DNA of 53,872 nt from Prevotella sp. (GCA_017645905.1 JAGCNO010000145.1:1-53872); one strand, 5' to 3'; counted from the first letter of the stretch, positions 31,260 to 41,187 are shown. The notes: generated from the letters alone by a model not told the origin. A program made the numbers and translations.

Positions 31260-34200
31260 ATGATGAACTTTAGTGATCATTCCAATTCCCGCAGCCGGAA
31301 CATTCTCCAGCGCGGGTTAATGTCGCTGTTGTTTGTTGGCGCCTGCTCCATCGGGGCATACGCTCAGGGCAAGGTGACAGGCACGATTGTTGACGCCTCG
31401 GGCGAACCAGTCATTGGCGCCAGCGTCATGGTGAAAGGCACTTCGACGGGTGCAGTGACAGACATCAATGGTAATTTCACCATTGACAGGGCTCCCGCCA
31501 ATTCTCAGCTGGTGGTCTCCTACGTGGGCTATCGCACGCAGACCATTCCTACTGACGGCCGCAGCAGCTTCAACGTTACCCTTGAGGAAGACAAGCAGCT
31601 GCTCGACGAAGTGGTGGTCGTGGGTTACGGTGTACAGCGCAAGAGCGACGTCACCGGTGCACTTACCCGTGTTGGAGAGAAAGAACTCAACGCTAAGCCC
31701 GTCAGCAACGCCTTCGAGGCCCTGCAGGGCAAGGCTGCCGGTGTGGACATCACATCGAGTGAGCGTCCCGGCACCGTGGGAAGCATCATGATTCGTGGTA
31801 CGCGTTCGCTGAACGCCTCGTCGGCACCGCTCTACGTCGTCGACGGCGTGCCCCTCCAGGCAGGCGGCATCGAGACCCTGAACCCCCGCGACATTGAGGC
31901 CATCGACATCTTGAAAGATGCCTCCTCGACGGCTATCTATGGTAGCCGCGGCGCCAACGGCGTGGTGCTCATCACCACCAAGCGCGGACAGGAGGGCAAG
32001 ATGCAGCTGAATTATCACGGCACCGTGACCTTCGAGAAGATTAAGGATAAGAGCCCCGCCATGTCGGCCAGCGACTACATCACCTGGCGTCGCTGGGCCT
32101 ACTACAACTCAGCTCCCGACAAGTACACTCCTGGCAACCAGCCCACGCTGGAGCAGGATAAGAGCTTCTTCTCGGGCGACGAGGTGGCCTGGGCCAACAT
32201 TGAGAAAGGCTGGGCCGGCGGCTCATGGGACGGCTCACGCGTGACCGATACCGACTGGACAGACTTCGTCACCCGCACGGGTGTCACGCAGGAGCACACG
32301 CTCAGCGCACGTGGCGGCACGAAGAATCTGAGTGGAAGCGTCTCCTTCGGCTACCTTAATAATAAAGGTACGCAAAAGGGACAGGAGTACAACCGCTATA
32401 CCTTGAGCGCCACTGCCGACGCACAGGCCAAGCCCTGGTTCAAAGCCGGCGGCAGCCTCAACGTCAGCTACAGCGAGCAGGACTACGGTTATTCACGTAC
32501 CGGCCAGTCGAGCAACTCTGGCCCCACCGACATCTACAGCGCTGCCAAGAGCATCCTGCGCTATGCCCTGCCTTACGACGATGCAGGCAACATCATCCTC
32601 ATGCCCGGCGGCTCGGTGACCAACACCTACACCGTCATGGACGAGTGGAACAAGTCGAACGATAACCGTCAGACTTTCCGCGCATTGGGCAGCTTCTACG
32701 GCCTCGTGGACTTCGGCAAGATTTGGGAACCATTAGAGGGTCTGCAGTATAAGCTGCAGTTCGGCCCCGACTTCCGCTTCTTCCGTTCTGGCATCTTCAT
32801 CGACGCTTCGTCGGCCGTTCGCGGCGGCGGCAACAACTATGCCACCCGCAACGACACCCGTAACTTCGCCTGGACGCTCGACAATATGATTATCTACAAC
32901 AAGAGCATCGGCGACCACAGCTTCGGCCTCACCCTGCTGCAGTCGGCCTCGAAGAGCAATACCGAGAACAGCAACATGCACGGCGAGCGTGTGCCTCTGG
33001 CCTCGTTCCTGTGGAACAACATGGGCTCTATCGACATCACTGACGCTGCCAGCAAGGCCTCGATGGGCACCGGACTGAGCGAGTATGCCCTGTCGTCGTA
33101 CATGGCCCGCATCAACTACTCCTGGAAAGACCGCTACCTGCTCACCGCCAGCGCCCGCTGGGACGGTTCGTCGGTGCTCGCCGAGGGCAACAAGTGGGAC
33201 TTCTTCCCCTCCGTGGCACTCGGATGGCGCATGGAGCAGGAGGACTTCCTGAAGGACGTCACTTGGCTCGACCAGTTGAAGCTGCGCGTGGGTGTCGGTG
33301 TGACGGGTAACTCAGCTGTCGACCCCTACGGAACCCTCGGCGTCATCAGCAGCTACTGGATGCCCTTCTCGGCCGGTAACAGCCAGATTCTCGTCACCAA
33401 CGAGCCTTACTACAGCAACAGCCAGAACAAGATGCCTAACAAGAACCTGTCGTGGGAGAAGACCACACAGTGGAACGTGGGTATCGACTTCAGCTTCCTC
33501 AAGGGCCGCATCGGCGGTACCCTCGACCTCTACACGTCGAAGACCAAGGACCTGCTCATGCTCATGACCGTGCCCTCGCTCTCGGGCTATCCCTCAATGA
33601 TGGCCAACGTGGGCAAGACTTCGAACAAGGGTCTGGAGCTGACGCTGAACACCATCCCCGTGCTGACGAAGGACTTCATGTGGCAGTCGAACCTCAACTT
33701 CGCCTGGCAGAAGGACAAGATTGAAGAACTTTCCAACGGTAAGGAAGACGACATCAACAACGCCTGGTTCATCGGAGAGAGTATCGCTGTGTTCTATGGC
33801 TACGATAATGCCGGCATCTGGCAGGAGAGCGACGCCGCCGAGATGGAGAAATTCAATGCCAACGGACATAAGTTCACACCTGGTAGCGTGCGTCCCGTCG
33901 ACCAGAACGGCGACTACAAGATTGAGTCGGACGACCGTGTCATCCTGGGCAACCGCAACCCGCGCCTCACGGCCGGATGGAGCAACACCCTCACGTGGAA
34001 GGGCATCGAGCTCTCACTCGAACTGCAGGGCCGCTTCAAGTATATGGTCAGCACCGGCGGCGAAGGTCAGCTCGGTATGTATCAGCAGCGCGAGATTGAC
34101 TACTGGCGTCCCGACAACACCGGCGCAGACTGGCAGAAGCCTGTCTACAGCACCGCCGGAGGCGACTCCTACTCTGGCCTCCTCGGATTCAAGGACGCAT

Positions 34201-34403
34201 CGTTCATCAAGATTCGTAACCTCTCGCTGGGCTACAACCTCGACAAGAGCATCTGCAACTGTCTCGGCATCAACGGCGCCAAGATCTATGTGCAGGGCAA
34301 GAACCTCGGCATGCTCTACTCCTCGGTCGACTTCATGGACCTCGACACCGGCTGGACTTACTACAACCGTGGCTTCACCGTGGGCCTCAACGTGGAGTTC
34401 TAA
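31260..34403 (+). CDS. SusC-like TonB-dependent outer-membrane glycan transporter
   Basis: 1047 residues. Signal peptide (MSLLFVGACSIGAYA), then a carboxypeptidase-regulatory-like domain (about 38-115; GKVTGTIVDASGEPVIGASV), the SusC segment LLDEVVVVGYG, the plug (AGVDITSSERPGTVGSIMIR, LYVVDGVPL, DIEAIDILKDASSTAIYGSR) and a 22-strand barrel ending in NVEF. It imports oligosaccharides with its lid SusD, encoded 58 bp downstream. The substrate is not evident; no sensor or glycosidase is directly in this operon, though GH43 lies 2.6 kb upstream. Confidence 0.96.
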   Translation: MMNFSDHSNSRSRNILQRGLMSLLFVGACSIGAYAQGKVTGTIVDASGEPVIGASVMVKGTSTGAVTDINGNFTIDRAPANSQLVVSYVGYRTQTIPTDGRSSFNVTLEEDKQLLDEVVVVGYGVQRKSDVTGALTRVGEKELNAKPVSNAFEALQGKAAGVDITSSERPGTVGSIMIRGTRSLNASSAPLYVVDGVPLQAGGIETLNPRDIEAIDILKDASSTAIYGSRGANGVVLITTKRGQEGKMQLNYHGTVTFEKIKDKSPAMSASDYITWRRWAYYNSAPDKYTPGNQPTLEQDKSFFSGDEVAWANIEKGWAGGSWDGSRVTDTDWTDFVTRTGVTQEHTLSARGGTKNLSGSVSFGYLNNKGTQKGQEYNRYTLSATADAQAKPWFKAGGSLNVSYSEQDYGYSRTGQSSNSGPTDIYSAAKSILRYALPYDDAGNIILMPGGSVTNTYTVMDEWNKSNDNRQTFRALGSFYGLVDFGKIWEPLEGLQYKLQFGPDFRFFRSGIFIDASSAVRGGGNNYATRNDTRNFAWTLDNMIIYNKSIGDHSFGLTLLQSASKSNTENSNMHGERVPLASFLWNNMGSIDITDAASKASMGTGLSEYALSSYMARINYSWKDRYLLTASARWDGSSVLAEGNKWDFFPSVALGWRMEQEDFLKDVTWLDQLKLRVGVGVTGNSAVDPYGTLGVISSYWMPFSAGNSQILVTNEPYYSNSQNKMPNKNLSWEKTTQWNVGIDFSFLKGRIGGTLDLYTSKTKDLLMLMTVPSLSGYPSMMANVGKTSNKGLELTLNTIPVLTKDFMWQSNLNFAWQKDKIEELSNGKEDDINNAWFIGESIAVFYGYDNAGIWQESDAAEMEKFNANGHKFTPGSVRPVDQNGDYKIESDDRVILGNRNPRLTAGWSNTLTWKGIELSLELQGRFKYMVSTGGEGQLGMYQQREIDYWRPDNTGADWQKPVYSTAGGDSYSGLLGFKDASFIKIRNLSLGYNLDKSICNCLGINGAKIYVQGKNLGMLYSSVDFMDLDTGWTYYNRGFTVGLNVEF

Positions 34404-34461
34404 CCTAATGAACTAATGAACTAACAAATCGTAAATAGAAAATCAGTAAATCGTAAATATT
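34404..34461 (+). repeat. Octamer/15-bp tract between susC and susD
   Basis: CTAATGAA twice, then CTAACAAA, followed by AAATCGTAAAT-type units up to ATT before the susD ATG. It belongs to the same family as the tracts before gldL and greA. Confidence 0.65.
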
Positions 34462-36627
34462 ATGATTACCACAATAAATAAATTATTCTGCGCCGGTCTC
34501 GTATGCTGCGCTATGTCCGCAGCCCTCACCTCCTGCGGCGATGACTTCCTGAAGGAGGATGCCGGTCATCTCTACACCGACGCACTGCTTGAGACCGAGG
34601 AAGGCGCACTGAAGATGGCTGCCGGACTCTACGGAAACATTCGCTGGCACTTCGGTTATGAGTGGGCCTACGGCACCACACTCTACGGATGCGATGAGTT
34701 CACCAATGGCGCAGACCTCACGGCCGAGCCTTGGAACACCTACGACAACCGTCTGCAGCCCCTCGACTGCACCACCGCACTCGGCGCAGCCAACAACAAC
34801 TGCCCGCCCGTCAGCGGACTGTGGAACCAGATGTACTACGGCATCTCCACCGCTAACCTGGTCATTGCCAAGGCCGAGAAGGTGAGCGACGAGGACAGCC
34901 GCAACAAAGCCCTGGGCGAGGCCTACTTCCTCCGTGGCTATAACTACTACCGCCTGTTCGCACAGTATGGTGGCGTGGTCATACAGACCGAGCCGGCCAA
35001 CGGCGACGTGAAGAAGGACTACACCCGCTCCACGGCTGAGGAAACCCTCAACCAGGTCATTGCCGACCTGGAGCAGGCCTACAAACTGCTGCCCACCACC
35101 AAATGGCGCGGCAATGGCACCTGGACTAAGTACACTGCTGCTCACTTCCTGGCCAAGGCCCTGCTCTTCCGCCAGTCGGAGCGTAACAGCTCGTGGAACA
35201 GCAGCTACGACAAGAATGCTGACCTGAATAAGGCCATCGCCCTTTGCGACGAGGTCATCGCCGCCTGCCCCCTGGCAGCCAACTACGGCGACCTCTATGC
35301 CAACTGGACGGGCATCAACTGCCCCAACGAGGGACTGCCTGAAATCCTGATGGCTGCTGAGCACAACGGCGACGCTACCACGCAGGGACGCTTCGGCAAC
35401 CGTACCTACAACTACTTCTCGCCGCAGTTCTCGAACTTCTCCGGCGGTTGGGTGCGCCGTGGTGCTTACATCGGCGAAATGGACTTCCAGCGTTGCCGAC
35501 CTACGGAGTACACTTACTCCACGTATGACAACGTGAACGACGCCCGTCTGTGGAAGACCTTCAAGACTGTCTACGGACTGAACAACATCGGTGTCACCAA
35601 AAAAGAAGGCAACGAAACCGTCTATGACCGCGAAAAGGTGGCTGCCGACAACGGCATCCAGCTGTCTCAGGTGCCTGAGTTGGGCGACCAGGGTATCATC
35701 TTCATCCTCAATAAGAAGAGCGACAACCGCTTCGACGGCGAGCCTTACGGCACCTTCGGACGTGGAGGCCAGGCACACTCCTTCGTCAATCCTGAGACGG
35801 GCAAGTGGGTACCCAATGCATTCCCCCTCTTCATGGATGGAAAGTATGTGCTCTACAACTACGGCGTGAGCGGCAACACCGCCACCTCGAACGTCTTCTG
35901 CGGCATCAACAAGACCGCCGACGGCAGCCGCACGGCTGAGAAGGGCGACGCTCACCGCGACGTCATCATGGCCCGCACAGGTGAGACCTATCTCGTAAAG
36001 GCTGAGTGCCAGGTGCGCCTGGGCAAGTACCAGGATGCCATCAACACTGTCAACGTGCTCCGTGCCCGTGCCCAGTGGAAGGACGGCGAAGATCGCAGCT
36101 ACTATACCGACGGCTCCATGGCATTCCTGAAGGCCGACGGGGGTATGGCTGACAACAGTATCGCCGGTAACAACTCCAACTGCTCCAACGGCACCAAGAC
36201 GCTGACCATGACCGAGGCTTACTACGCTTCTCACCTGCACAAGAACACCTACTACCTCTCAACAGGTATTGAGGAGACCACGGCAGCCAGCGACCTGCAG
36301 ATTAAGAGCTACAGTCAGTTGCCTGAGGAAGATGAGGCAATCCTCGCCGCCATCGGTGCTACGAGCGACTATGACCGCATGCTGAACTTCATCTTCAACG
36401 AGCGTACCCGTGAGTGCCTGGGTGAGTGGAACCGTTGGGAAGAGTTGAGCCGCGCCGGACTGCTCATCAAGCGTGCCAAGGCCTTCAATCCCGAGGCCAA
36501 GAACATCACGGCAAACAAGCATGAGCTGCGTCCTATTCCGCAGGCATTCATCGATGCCCTGCAGAACGCTGACGGCACCAACCTCTCTGACGACCAGAAG
36601 AAGGCATGGCAGAATCCCGGATATTAA
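34462..36627 (+). CDS. SusD-like surface glycan-binding lipoprotein
   Basis: 721 residues, longer than most SusD proteins (about 500-650). Lipobox ends at ALTSC (Cys25), so it is a lipoprotein displayed at the surface as lid of the SusC barrel. Family sequences include YGISTANLVIAKAEKV, GEAYFLRGYNYYRLFAQYGGV, ETYLVKAECQVRLGKYQDAINTVN split by variation, and FNERTRECLGEWNRWEELSR near the C-terminus. It forms an operon with susC. The extra length lies in the middle to C-terminal part. Confidence 0.95.
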   Translation: MITTINKLFCAGLVCCAMSAALTSCGDDFLKEDAGHLYTDALLETEEGALKMAAGLYGNIRWHFGYEWAYGTTLYGCDEFTNGADLTAEPWNTYDNRLQPLDCTTALGAANNNCPPVSGLWNQMYYGISTANLVIAKAEKVSDEDSRNKALGEAYFLRGYNYYRLFAQYGGVVIQTEPANGDVKKDYTRSTAEETLNQVIADLEQAYKLLPTTKWRGNGTWTKYTAAHFLAKALLFRQSERNSSWNSSYDKNADLNKAIALCDEVIAACPLAANYGDLYANWTGINCPNEGLPEILMAAEHNGDATTQGRFGNRTYNYFSPQFSNFSGGWVRRGAYIGEMDFQRCRPTEYTYSTYDNVNDARLWKTFKTVYGLNNIGVTKKEGNETVYDREKVAADNGIQLSQVPELGDQGIIFILNKKSDNRFDGEPYGTFGRGGQAHSFVNPETGKWVPNAFPLFMDGKYVLYNYGVSGNTATSNVFCGINKTADGSRTAEKGDAHRDVIMARTGETYLVKAECQVRLGKYQDAINTVNVLRARAQWKDGEDRSYYTDGSMAFLKADGGMADNSIAGNNSNCSNGTKTLTMTEAYYASHLHKNTYYLSTGIEETTAASDLQIKSYSQLPEEDEAILAAIGATSDYDRMLNFIFNERTRECLGEWNRWEELSRAGLLIKRAKAFNPEAKNITANKHELRPIPQAFIDALQNADGTNLSDDQKKAWQNPGY

Positions 36628-36644
36628 ATCCATCTAACGGCGGC

Positions 36645-38102
36645 ATGAAGTCGCTTGCTAAGGAAACGGCCATTTATGGTCTGTCGAGCATAATCGGCCG
36701 TTTCCTTAATTACCTTCTTGTACCTCTCTATACGGCGAAGATGACTGCCGAGAGCGGCGGATATGGCGTCATTACCAATATGTACGCCATTACCGCTTTG
36801 CTGCTGGTGCTGCTCACCTTCGGTATGGAGACAACCTTCTTTCGCTTTGCCACGAAAGGAGACGATTTGCCCAGCCGTGTTTTTTCCACGGCCCTTATCG
36901 GCGTGTCATCGGCAGCTACGCTTTTCTTCTTCGCTGTACTGCTGTTCCTCACGCCAGTTTCATCGTTCCTGGGCTATGAGCAGACACCACAGTACGTCTG
37001 GGTGATGGCCTTGACGGTGAGTGTCGATGCCATCCGTGCCATACCATTTGCCTACCTGCGTCAGCAGAAGAAGGCTTTGAAGTTTGCCACCCTGCAGCTG
37101 CTCAACATCGGCATCAACATCGTACTCAACGTGATTTACTATCTTGGGATGGACGGTCACGACCCGGGTTACGCCTTCTACATCAACCTCCTGTGCTCTG
37201 TCGTTATTACCCTTTGCTTGGCGAAGGAGATAGCAAATATACGTTGTGGCTTTGACCCTGCGCTTATGCGCCGCATGCTGGTCTATGCTTGGCCTATCGT
37301 GCTGCTTGGCATTGTCGGCATCCTCAATCAGGTGGCCGACAAAATCCTCTTCCCCTTTGTCTATCCTGGCGATGACATGAGAGAGCAGCTCGGCATTTAC
37401 GGTGCCTGCGTGAAGATAGCCATGATTATGGCCATGATTACCCAGGCTTTCCGCTATGCCTACGAGCCGTTTGTGTTCAACAGCAGCAAGAGTAATGGGA
37501 GTGATGGGAATAATGAGAATAATGGGGAGCTTCAGGCAAAGGCCATGAAGTACTTCATCATCTTCACCCTTCTGGCCTTCCTCTGTGTGGTGGGCTGGCT
37601 CGATGTGCTGAAGTATATCATTCCCGAGAACTACCGTGTGGGTCTCCGAGTTGTGCCAATCGTCATGGCGGCAGAGATCATGATGGGTATTTACTTCAAC
37701 CTCTCATTCTGGTATAAACTTTCTGACAAGACCTACTGGGGAGCCGTTTTTGCCAGCATTGGTTGTGCCGTGCTCATCGCCGTCAATGTGTTTTTCGTGC
37801 CCCGTTTCGGCTATATGGCCTGTGCGTGGGCAGGCTTTGTGGGCTATGCTGTCTCTATGACGCTCTCCTACATCGTCGGCCAGCGTCTGCATCCTATCCC
37901 TTATCCCATGCAGCAAATAGCCTACTACATCATCCTTGCCCTTGTCTCATGGCTCAGTATGAAGTACTTTGCCGACATACTGCCGCAATGGGGATCGCTC
38001 ATCTATAACACTCTTGTCATTATCTTCTTCGTCACCATCATCGTGCGCCAGGACTTCCCCCTGAGCAATCTCCCCGTCGTAGGAAAGTATTTCAGACGTT
38101 GA
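36645..38102 (+). CDS. Polysaccharide flippase (Wzx/MATE-like)
   Basis: 485 residues from ATG at 36645, 17 bp after the susD stop; an in-frame ATG at 36606 lies inside susD and is unlikely. The protein opens with SLAKETAIYGLSSIIGRFLNYLLVPLYT, typical of oligosaccharide flippases, and has 12-14 predicted membrane helices. It would move lipid-linked glycan across the inner membrane. A 9-bp repeat (37490-37525) encodes SNGSDGNNENNG in a hydrophilic loop. It is convergent with aroB, 6 bp apart, and might be co-transcribed with susCD by chance of position. Confidence 0.88.
   Translation: MKSLAKETAIYGLSSIIGRFLNYLLVPLYTAKMTAESGGYGVITNMYAITALLLVLLTFGMETTFFRFATKGDDLPSRVFSTALIGVSSAATLFFFAVLLFLTPVSSFLGYEQTPQYVWVMALTVSVDAIRAIPFAYLRQQKKALKFATLQLLNIGINIVLNVIYYLGMDGHDPGYAFYINLLCSVVITLCLAKEIANIRCGFDPALMRRMLVYAWPIVLLGIVGILNQVADKILFPFVYPGDDMREQLGIYGACVKIAMIMAMITQAFRYAYEPFVFNSSKSNGSDGNNENNGELQAKAMKYFIIFTLLAFLCVVGWLDVLKYIIPENYRVGLRVVPIVMAAEIMMGIYFNLSFWYKLSDKTYWGAVFASIGCAVLIAVNVFFVPRFGYMACAWAGFVGYAVSMTLSYIVGQRLHPIPYPMQQIAYYIILALVSWLSMKYFADILPQWGSLIYNTLVIIFFVTIIVRQDFPLSNLPVVGKYFRR
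37490..37525. repeat. 9-bp repeats in the flippase gene
   Basis: GAGTAATGG, GAGTGATGG, GAATAATGA, GAATAATGG in tandem, encoding an Asn/Gly/Ser-rich loop. Being a multiple of 3, it can vary without frame loss. Confidence 0.75.
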
Positions 38103-38108
38103 GAATAA

Positions 38109-39170
38109 TCACAACCCGTCGCGGTAGAAGTCTAATGCCTCGGTGATTTCCTCTTTCGTGGCTGTCTGGTCTATTCGGATGTCGCCGATGTCGCCCAAGA
38201 GGGTGAAGTTGATGATGTCGGCGGTGTTTTTCTTGTCGTGTGTCATCAGCTCCAGTAGGGTGGGGTAGTCGTCGCAGGTGATGGGCATGCGGCCATAATT
38301 CTCGAGGATGAACTTCACCGTCTGTCGCATCTTGTCCACAGGGAAGCCCGTCTTCATAACGCAAAGATAGAGCTCGCACACCAGCCCGTAGGCTACAGCG
38401 TAACCGTGAAGGATAGGTTTCCGCTGCATCGCCAGCGACTCGAAGGCGTGACCGATGGTGTGTCCCAGATTCAGGGCTTTTCGGATTCCCTTCTCGGTTG
38501 GGTCTTCCTCAACGATACGTTGTTTGACACGGACGCTGCTGTCAAGGAGTTGCTGGAGGTTCCGGGTGTCAAAGTTCAGCAGCTCTGCCCAGGTGTCATC
38601 ATCGCTAATGAGTCCGTGCTTAAGCATCTCGGCATATCCGGAGAGGATGTTCTCATGGTCGAGTGTGCGCAGGAAGACGGTGTCGAGCAGCACGCAACGG
38701 GGGATGCTGAACACTCCAATCTCGTTTTTCAGTCCTCCGAAGTTGAAGCCCGTCTTGCCTCCGACAGAGGCATCGACCATAGAGAGTAGGGTAGTGGGGA
38801 CGTTAATATAAGTAATCCCCCGTTTGAATGTCGACGCAGCAAAGCCTCCGAGGTCAGTCACCATTCCGCCGCCCAGGTTCACCATCAGCGAGTGGCGCGT
38901 GGCGCCGAGCCGTTGCAGTTCGCTCCAAACGTGGCAGACGGAGTCAAGGCTCTTATTGGTGTCGCCGGCGGGGATGGTGATGACGTGAGCGCGTGGCGGG
39001 GATTGCAAATCCCCGTTAACAAACGGGACACCTGCCAACACGGGCAGGCACAGCTTGCGTGTGGTCTCATCGGTGAGCACGAACAGACGGTCGGCCTTGC
39101 AAGCATTGATGGCCTCTGTGAGCTCGCGCTCCAGGTCTGTGACCATTATCACATCACCACTTACTTTCAT
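38109..39170 (-). CDS. aroB: 3-dehydroquinate synthase
   Basis: 353 residues. Second step of the shikimate pathway, cytosolic, NAD and divalent metal dependent. Seen: NLGGGMVTDLGGFAASTFKR, INVPTTLLSMVDASVGGKTG, GYAEMLKHG and the metal-site histidines in LNLGHTIGHAFES. A GGGGATT palindrome (38997-39015) is embedded in frame, encoding NGDLQSPPR in the N-terminal NAD domain. The start overlaps the upstream S41 protease stop by 4 bp. Confidence 0.95.
   Translation of the reverse strand: MKVSGDVIMVTDLERELTEAINACKADRLFVLTDETTRKLCLPVLAGVPFVNGDLQSPPRAHVITIPAGDTNKSLDSVCHVWSELQRLGATRHSLMVNLGGGMVTDLGGFAASTFKRGITYINVPTTLLSMVDASVGGKTGFNFGGLKNEIGVFSIPRCVLLDTVFLRTLDHENILSGYAEMLKHGLISDDDTWAELLNFDTRNLQQLLDSSVRVKQRIVEEDPTEKGIRKALNLGHTIGHAFESLAMQRKPILHGYAVAYGLVCELYLCVMKTGFPVDKMRQTVKFILENYGRMPITCDDYPTLLELMTHDKKNTADIINFTLLGDIGDIRIDQTATKEEITEALDFYRDGL
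38997..39015. repeat. GGGGATT palindrome copy in aroB
   Basis: CGGGGATTGCAAATCCCCG, near-perfect dyad, followed by GTTAACAAACGGG. Same element as at 51118-51134 and, degraded, at 30398-30415. Confidence 0.8.
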
Positions 39171-40882
39171 AGTTCCCGCTCGTGCTTTAGGATTTCATGA
39201 TACCGCTTCGTGTCCTTCAGCAACTTGGCGGCCTCCTGGTAGACCTTGTCGTAGGCCAGACCGGCAGCAATAGACCCCGCCTGGTAATAGTTGGCGGCGA
39301 TGATATCGAGCTCGAGCACCTCCTGAATGGCGTCGCGGTGCTTGTCCAGTTCGGTGGCCAGGTCGTGTTTAAGACGCTGTCCGAGGGCGTCGAAGGCCTC
39401 GCGGGCATCGTCGTAGTAGCCCTCAAACTTCGCCGTCTTCACCAGCTCATCAAACTGTTTTCGCGACTGGTCATCGTAGGTGAAGCCACTATCAATAACC
39501 CTCTGTCGGAACTCCTGCCAGTCCTCGTCGGTAAGGTGGAACTCCTTTGCCGGAGCTATCTGCGGGTGGCGTTCGAGATAATATACCACATAGTCGAAGA
39601 GCACCTCGGTGGAGTCCAGACCGCCTGTAGAGAGGTAGTAGGCTATGTTGGGCATGGTGTCGTTCTTCACCTCCAGATCAGGCTTGATGCCTCCTCCGTC
39701 GCGCACCTCGCGACCATTACGGGTGTAGAACACATGTGTGAGCGAATCAGGCGTACGGTCGGCATAGAGGCTGGAACTCCTCCCATTTCTGTTAGTCGTG
39801 GTAGACTCCCTCTGCTTGGCGTAGTTGATGGCCTGTATGCAGCGGCCAGAGGGAATGTAATATTTCGAGGTCGTAATCTTCACGTTCGTGTTGTAGGGCA
39901 GGTCCATTGGCACCTGTACGAGACCTTTTCCATAGGTACGCGTGCCCATGACGACGGCACGGTCGAGGTCCTGTAGCGCCCCGCTGGTGATTTCGCTGGC
40001 CGATGCCGTCTCTCCATTGACAAGGACGACGAGGGGCATAACGGTGTCGACAGGCTCCAAGCGCGTGGTATAGGAACGGCTGGCCTGCCTAATCTTTCCA
40101 CGATTCTCCACCACCATCTGTTCCTGCGGCACCCAGATGTTCACAAGGTCTACGGCCTCCATTTCGGCACCGCCGCCGTTACTGCGCAGGTCGAGCACCA
40201 TGCCTCGTGCACCCTGCTTCTTCAGCTCGACAAAGGCACGTCGCACCTCCTTGGCGCTGCCCTCGGTAAACTGGTTGAAGTTGATGTAGCCTATGGAGTC
40301 GGCCGAAAGCCCGTAGTAGGGCATCTCGGGCAACTTGATGTTGCGGCGGGTGATTTTGAACTTCATCTCCTTCTCCTTACCGTCGGTCTGGGGGCGCAGC
40401 ACCTTCAGCACGAACGTCGTTCCGGCATCGCCGCGCAGGTGGCTGCTCACGTAACTGACGTTCTTGTCGGTCATCAGCGAGTCGTCGATGGAGACGATGA
40501 TGTCGCCCTTCTTCAGTCCTATTTCCTGAGCGGGCATGCCTTCGTAGGGTTCATCGATGACCACGCGCTTCAGCCTCGAGTGGTATTTCACCAGCGCCCC
40601 GATGCCGGCATATTTTCCGGTGAGCATCATCTTCAGGTTCTTTGTCTCCGAGGCAGGGTAGTACTCCGTGTAGGGGTCGAGCGATCGGAGCATACCGTCT
40701 ATGGCGGCCGTCATGGTGGTGGCGGGGTTGAGCGTGTCGACATAGAGCAGGTCGAGGTTGCTATAGAGCGAGTTGAAGATGTCGAGGTTCTTGCCTACCT
40801 CCAGGTTGTGGTTGGAATCCTGCGCCTTCACCGTCATTGTGCTAATAGCGGTCAGCAGGAACAGCCAGAGTTTCATTCTCAT
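39167..40882 (-). CDS. Secreted S41-family carboxyl-terminal processing protease
   Basis: 571 residues with a signal peptide (MKLWLFLLTAISTMTVKA). A PDZ domain (about 95-185; KKGDIIVSIDDS) precedes the S41 catalytic domain with the nucleophile in NGETASASEITSG (about 292) and the lysine in RTYGKGLVQ (about 317). Such CtpA/Prc-like proteases trim or degrade periplasmic proteins. Co-transcribed with aroB (4-bp overlap) from a promoter at 41063-41070. The leader contains a 22-bp repeat array. Confidence 0.93.
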   Translation of the reverse strand: MRMKLWLFLLTAISTMTVKAQDSNHNLEVGKNLDIFNSLYSNLDLLYVDTLNPATTMTAAIDGMLRSLDPYTEYYPASETKNLKMMLTGKYAGIGALVKYHSRLKRVVIDEPYEGMPAQEIGLKKGDIIVSIDDSLMTDKNVSYVSSHLRGDAGTTFVLKVLRPQTDGKEKEMKFKITRRNIKLPEMPYYGLSADSIGYINFNQFTEGSAKEVRRAFVELKKQGARGMVLDLRSNGGGAEMEAVDLVNIWVPQEQMVVENRGKIRQASRSYTTRLEPVDTVMPLVVLVNGETASASEITSGALQDLDRAVVMGTRTYGKGLVQVPMDLPYNTNVKITTSKYYIPSGRCIQAINYAKQRESTTTNRNGRSSSLYADRTPDSLTHVFYTRNGREVRDGGGIKPDLEVKNDTMPNIAYYLSTGGLDSTEVLFDYVVYYLERHPQIAPAKEFHLTDEDWQEFRQRVIDSGFTYDDQSRKQFDELVKTAKFEGYYDDAREAFDALGQRLKHDLATELDKHRDAIQEVLELDIIAANYYQAGSIAAGLAYDKVYQEAAKLLKDTKRYHEILKHEREL

Positions 40883-40934
40883 TGTGAACAGCTAAAATTT
40901 TTCCCGAATCGGCCGTTAGAAAACACGTCCTGAC

Positions 40935-41022
40935 TTTGAGCCGTCCAAACTATGGGTTTGAGCCGTTCAAACTCTGAGTTTAAGCCGTCCAAACTATGGG
41001 TTTGAACCGTTCAAACTCTGAG
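40935..41022. repeat. 22-bp tandem array with alternating units
   Basis: Four contiguous 22-bp units (40935, 40957, 40979, 41001) in ABAB order: A contains GCCGTCCAAACTATGGG, B contains CCGTTCAAACTCTGAG. B has the palindrome TTTGAACCGTTCAAA or a near form. It lies in the leader of the S41 protease. The rest of the roughly 300-bp gap holds the two divergent promoters. Confidence 0.88.
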
Positions 41023-41062
41023 ACCTCCCTAATAACCGGTTTGGGGGTGTTAATAATGCGTG

Positions 41063-41070
41063 CAAAGTTA
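41063..41070 (-). promoter_or_regulatory. Promoter of the S41 protease-aroB operon
   Basis: Minus-strand TAACTTTG with TTTG 20 bp upstream. Transcription would start near 41056 and read through the 22-bp array before the ATG at 40882. Confidence 0.68.
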
Positions 41071-41154
41071 GGCTATTTTTCCTACCCCGCCAAATTTTTT
41101 AACTGCTTTTTGTCTTTCTTGGATATATTCTTTGGCCAATTCAAAATAAAAATG

Positions 41155-41162
41155 TAACTTTG
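41155..41162 (+). promoter_or_regulatory. Promoter of the BNR-propeller gene
   Basis: TAACTTTG with TTTG 20 bp upstream, about 25 bp before the ATG at 41188. It diverges from the S41 promoter, about 85 bp apart. Confidence 0.7.
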
Positions 41163-41187
41163 CACTCACAAATGTAAAAACCTTTTG

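Noticed and set aside
34483-36240. 585-codon minus-strand open frame opposite susD
   Set aside because: Antisense to a well-supported SusD gene; composition is typical of a shadow frame in GC-richer coding DNA, with no recognisable domain.
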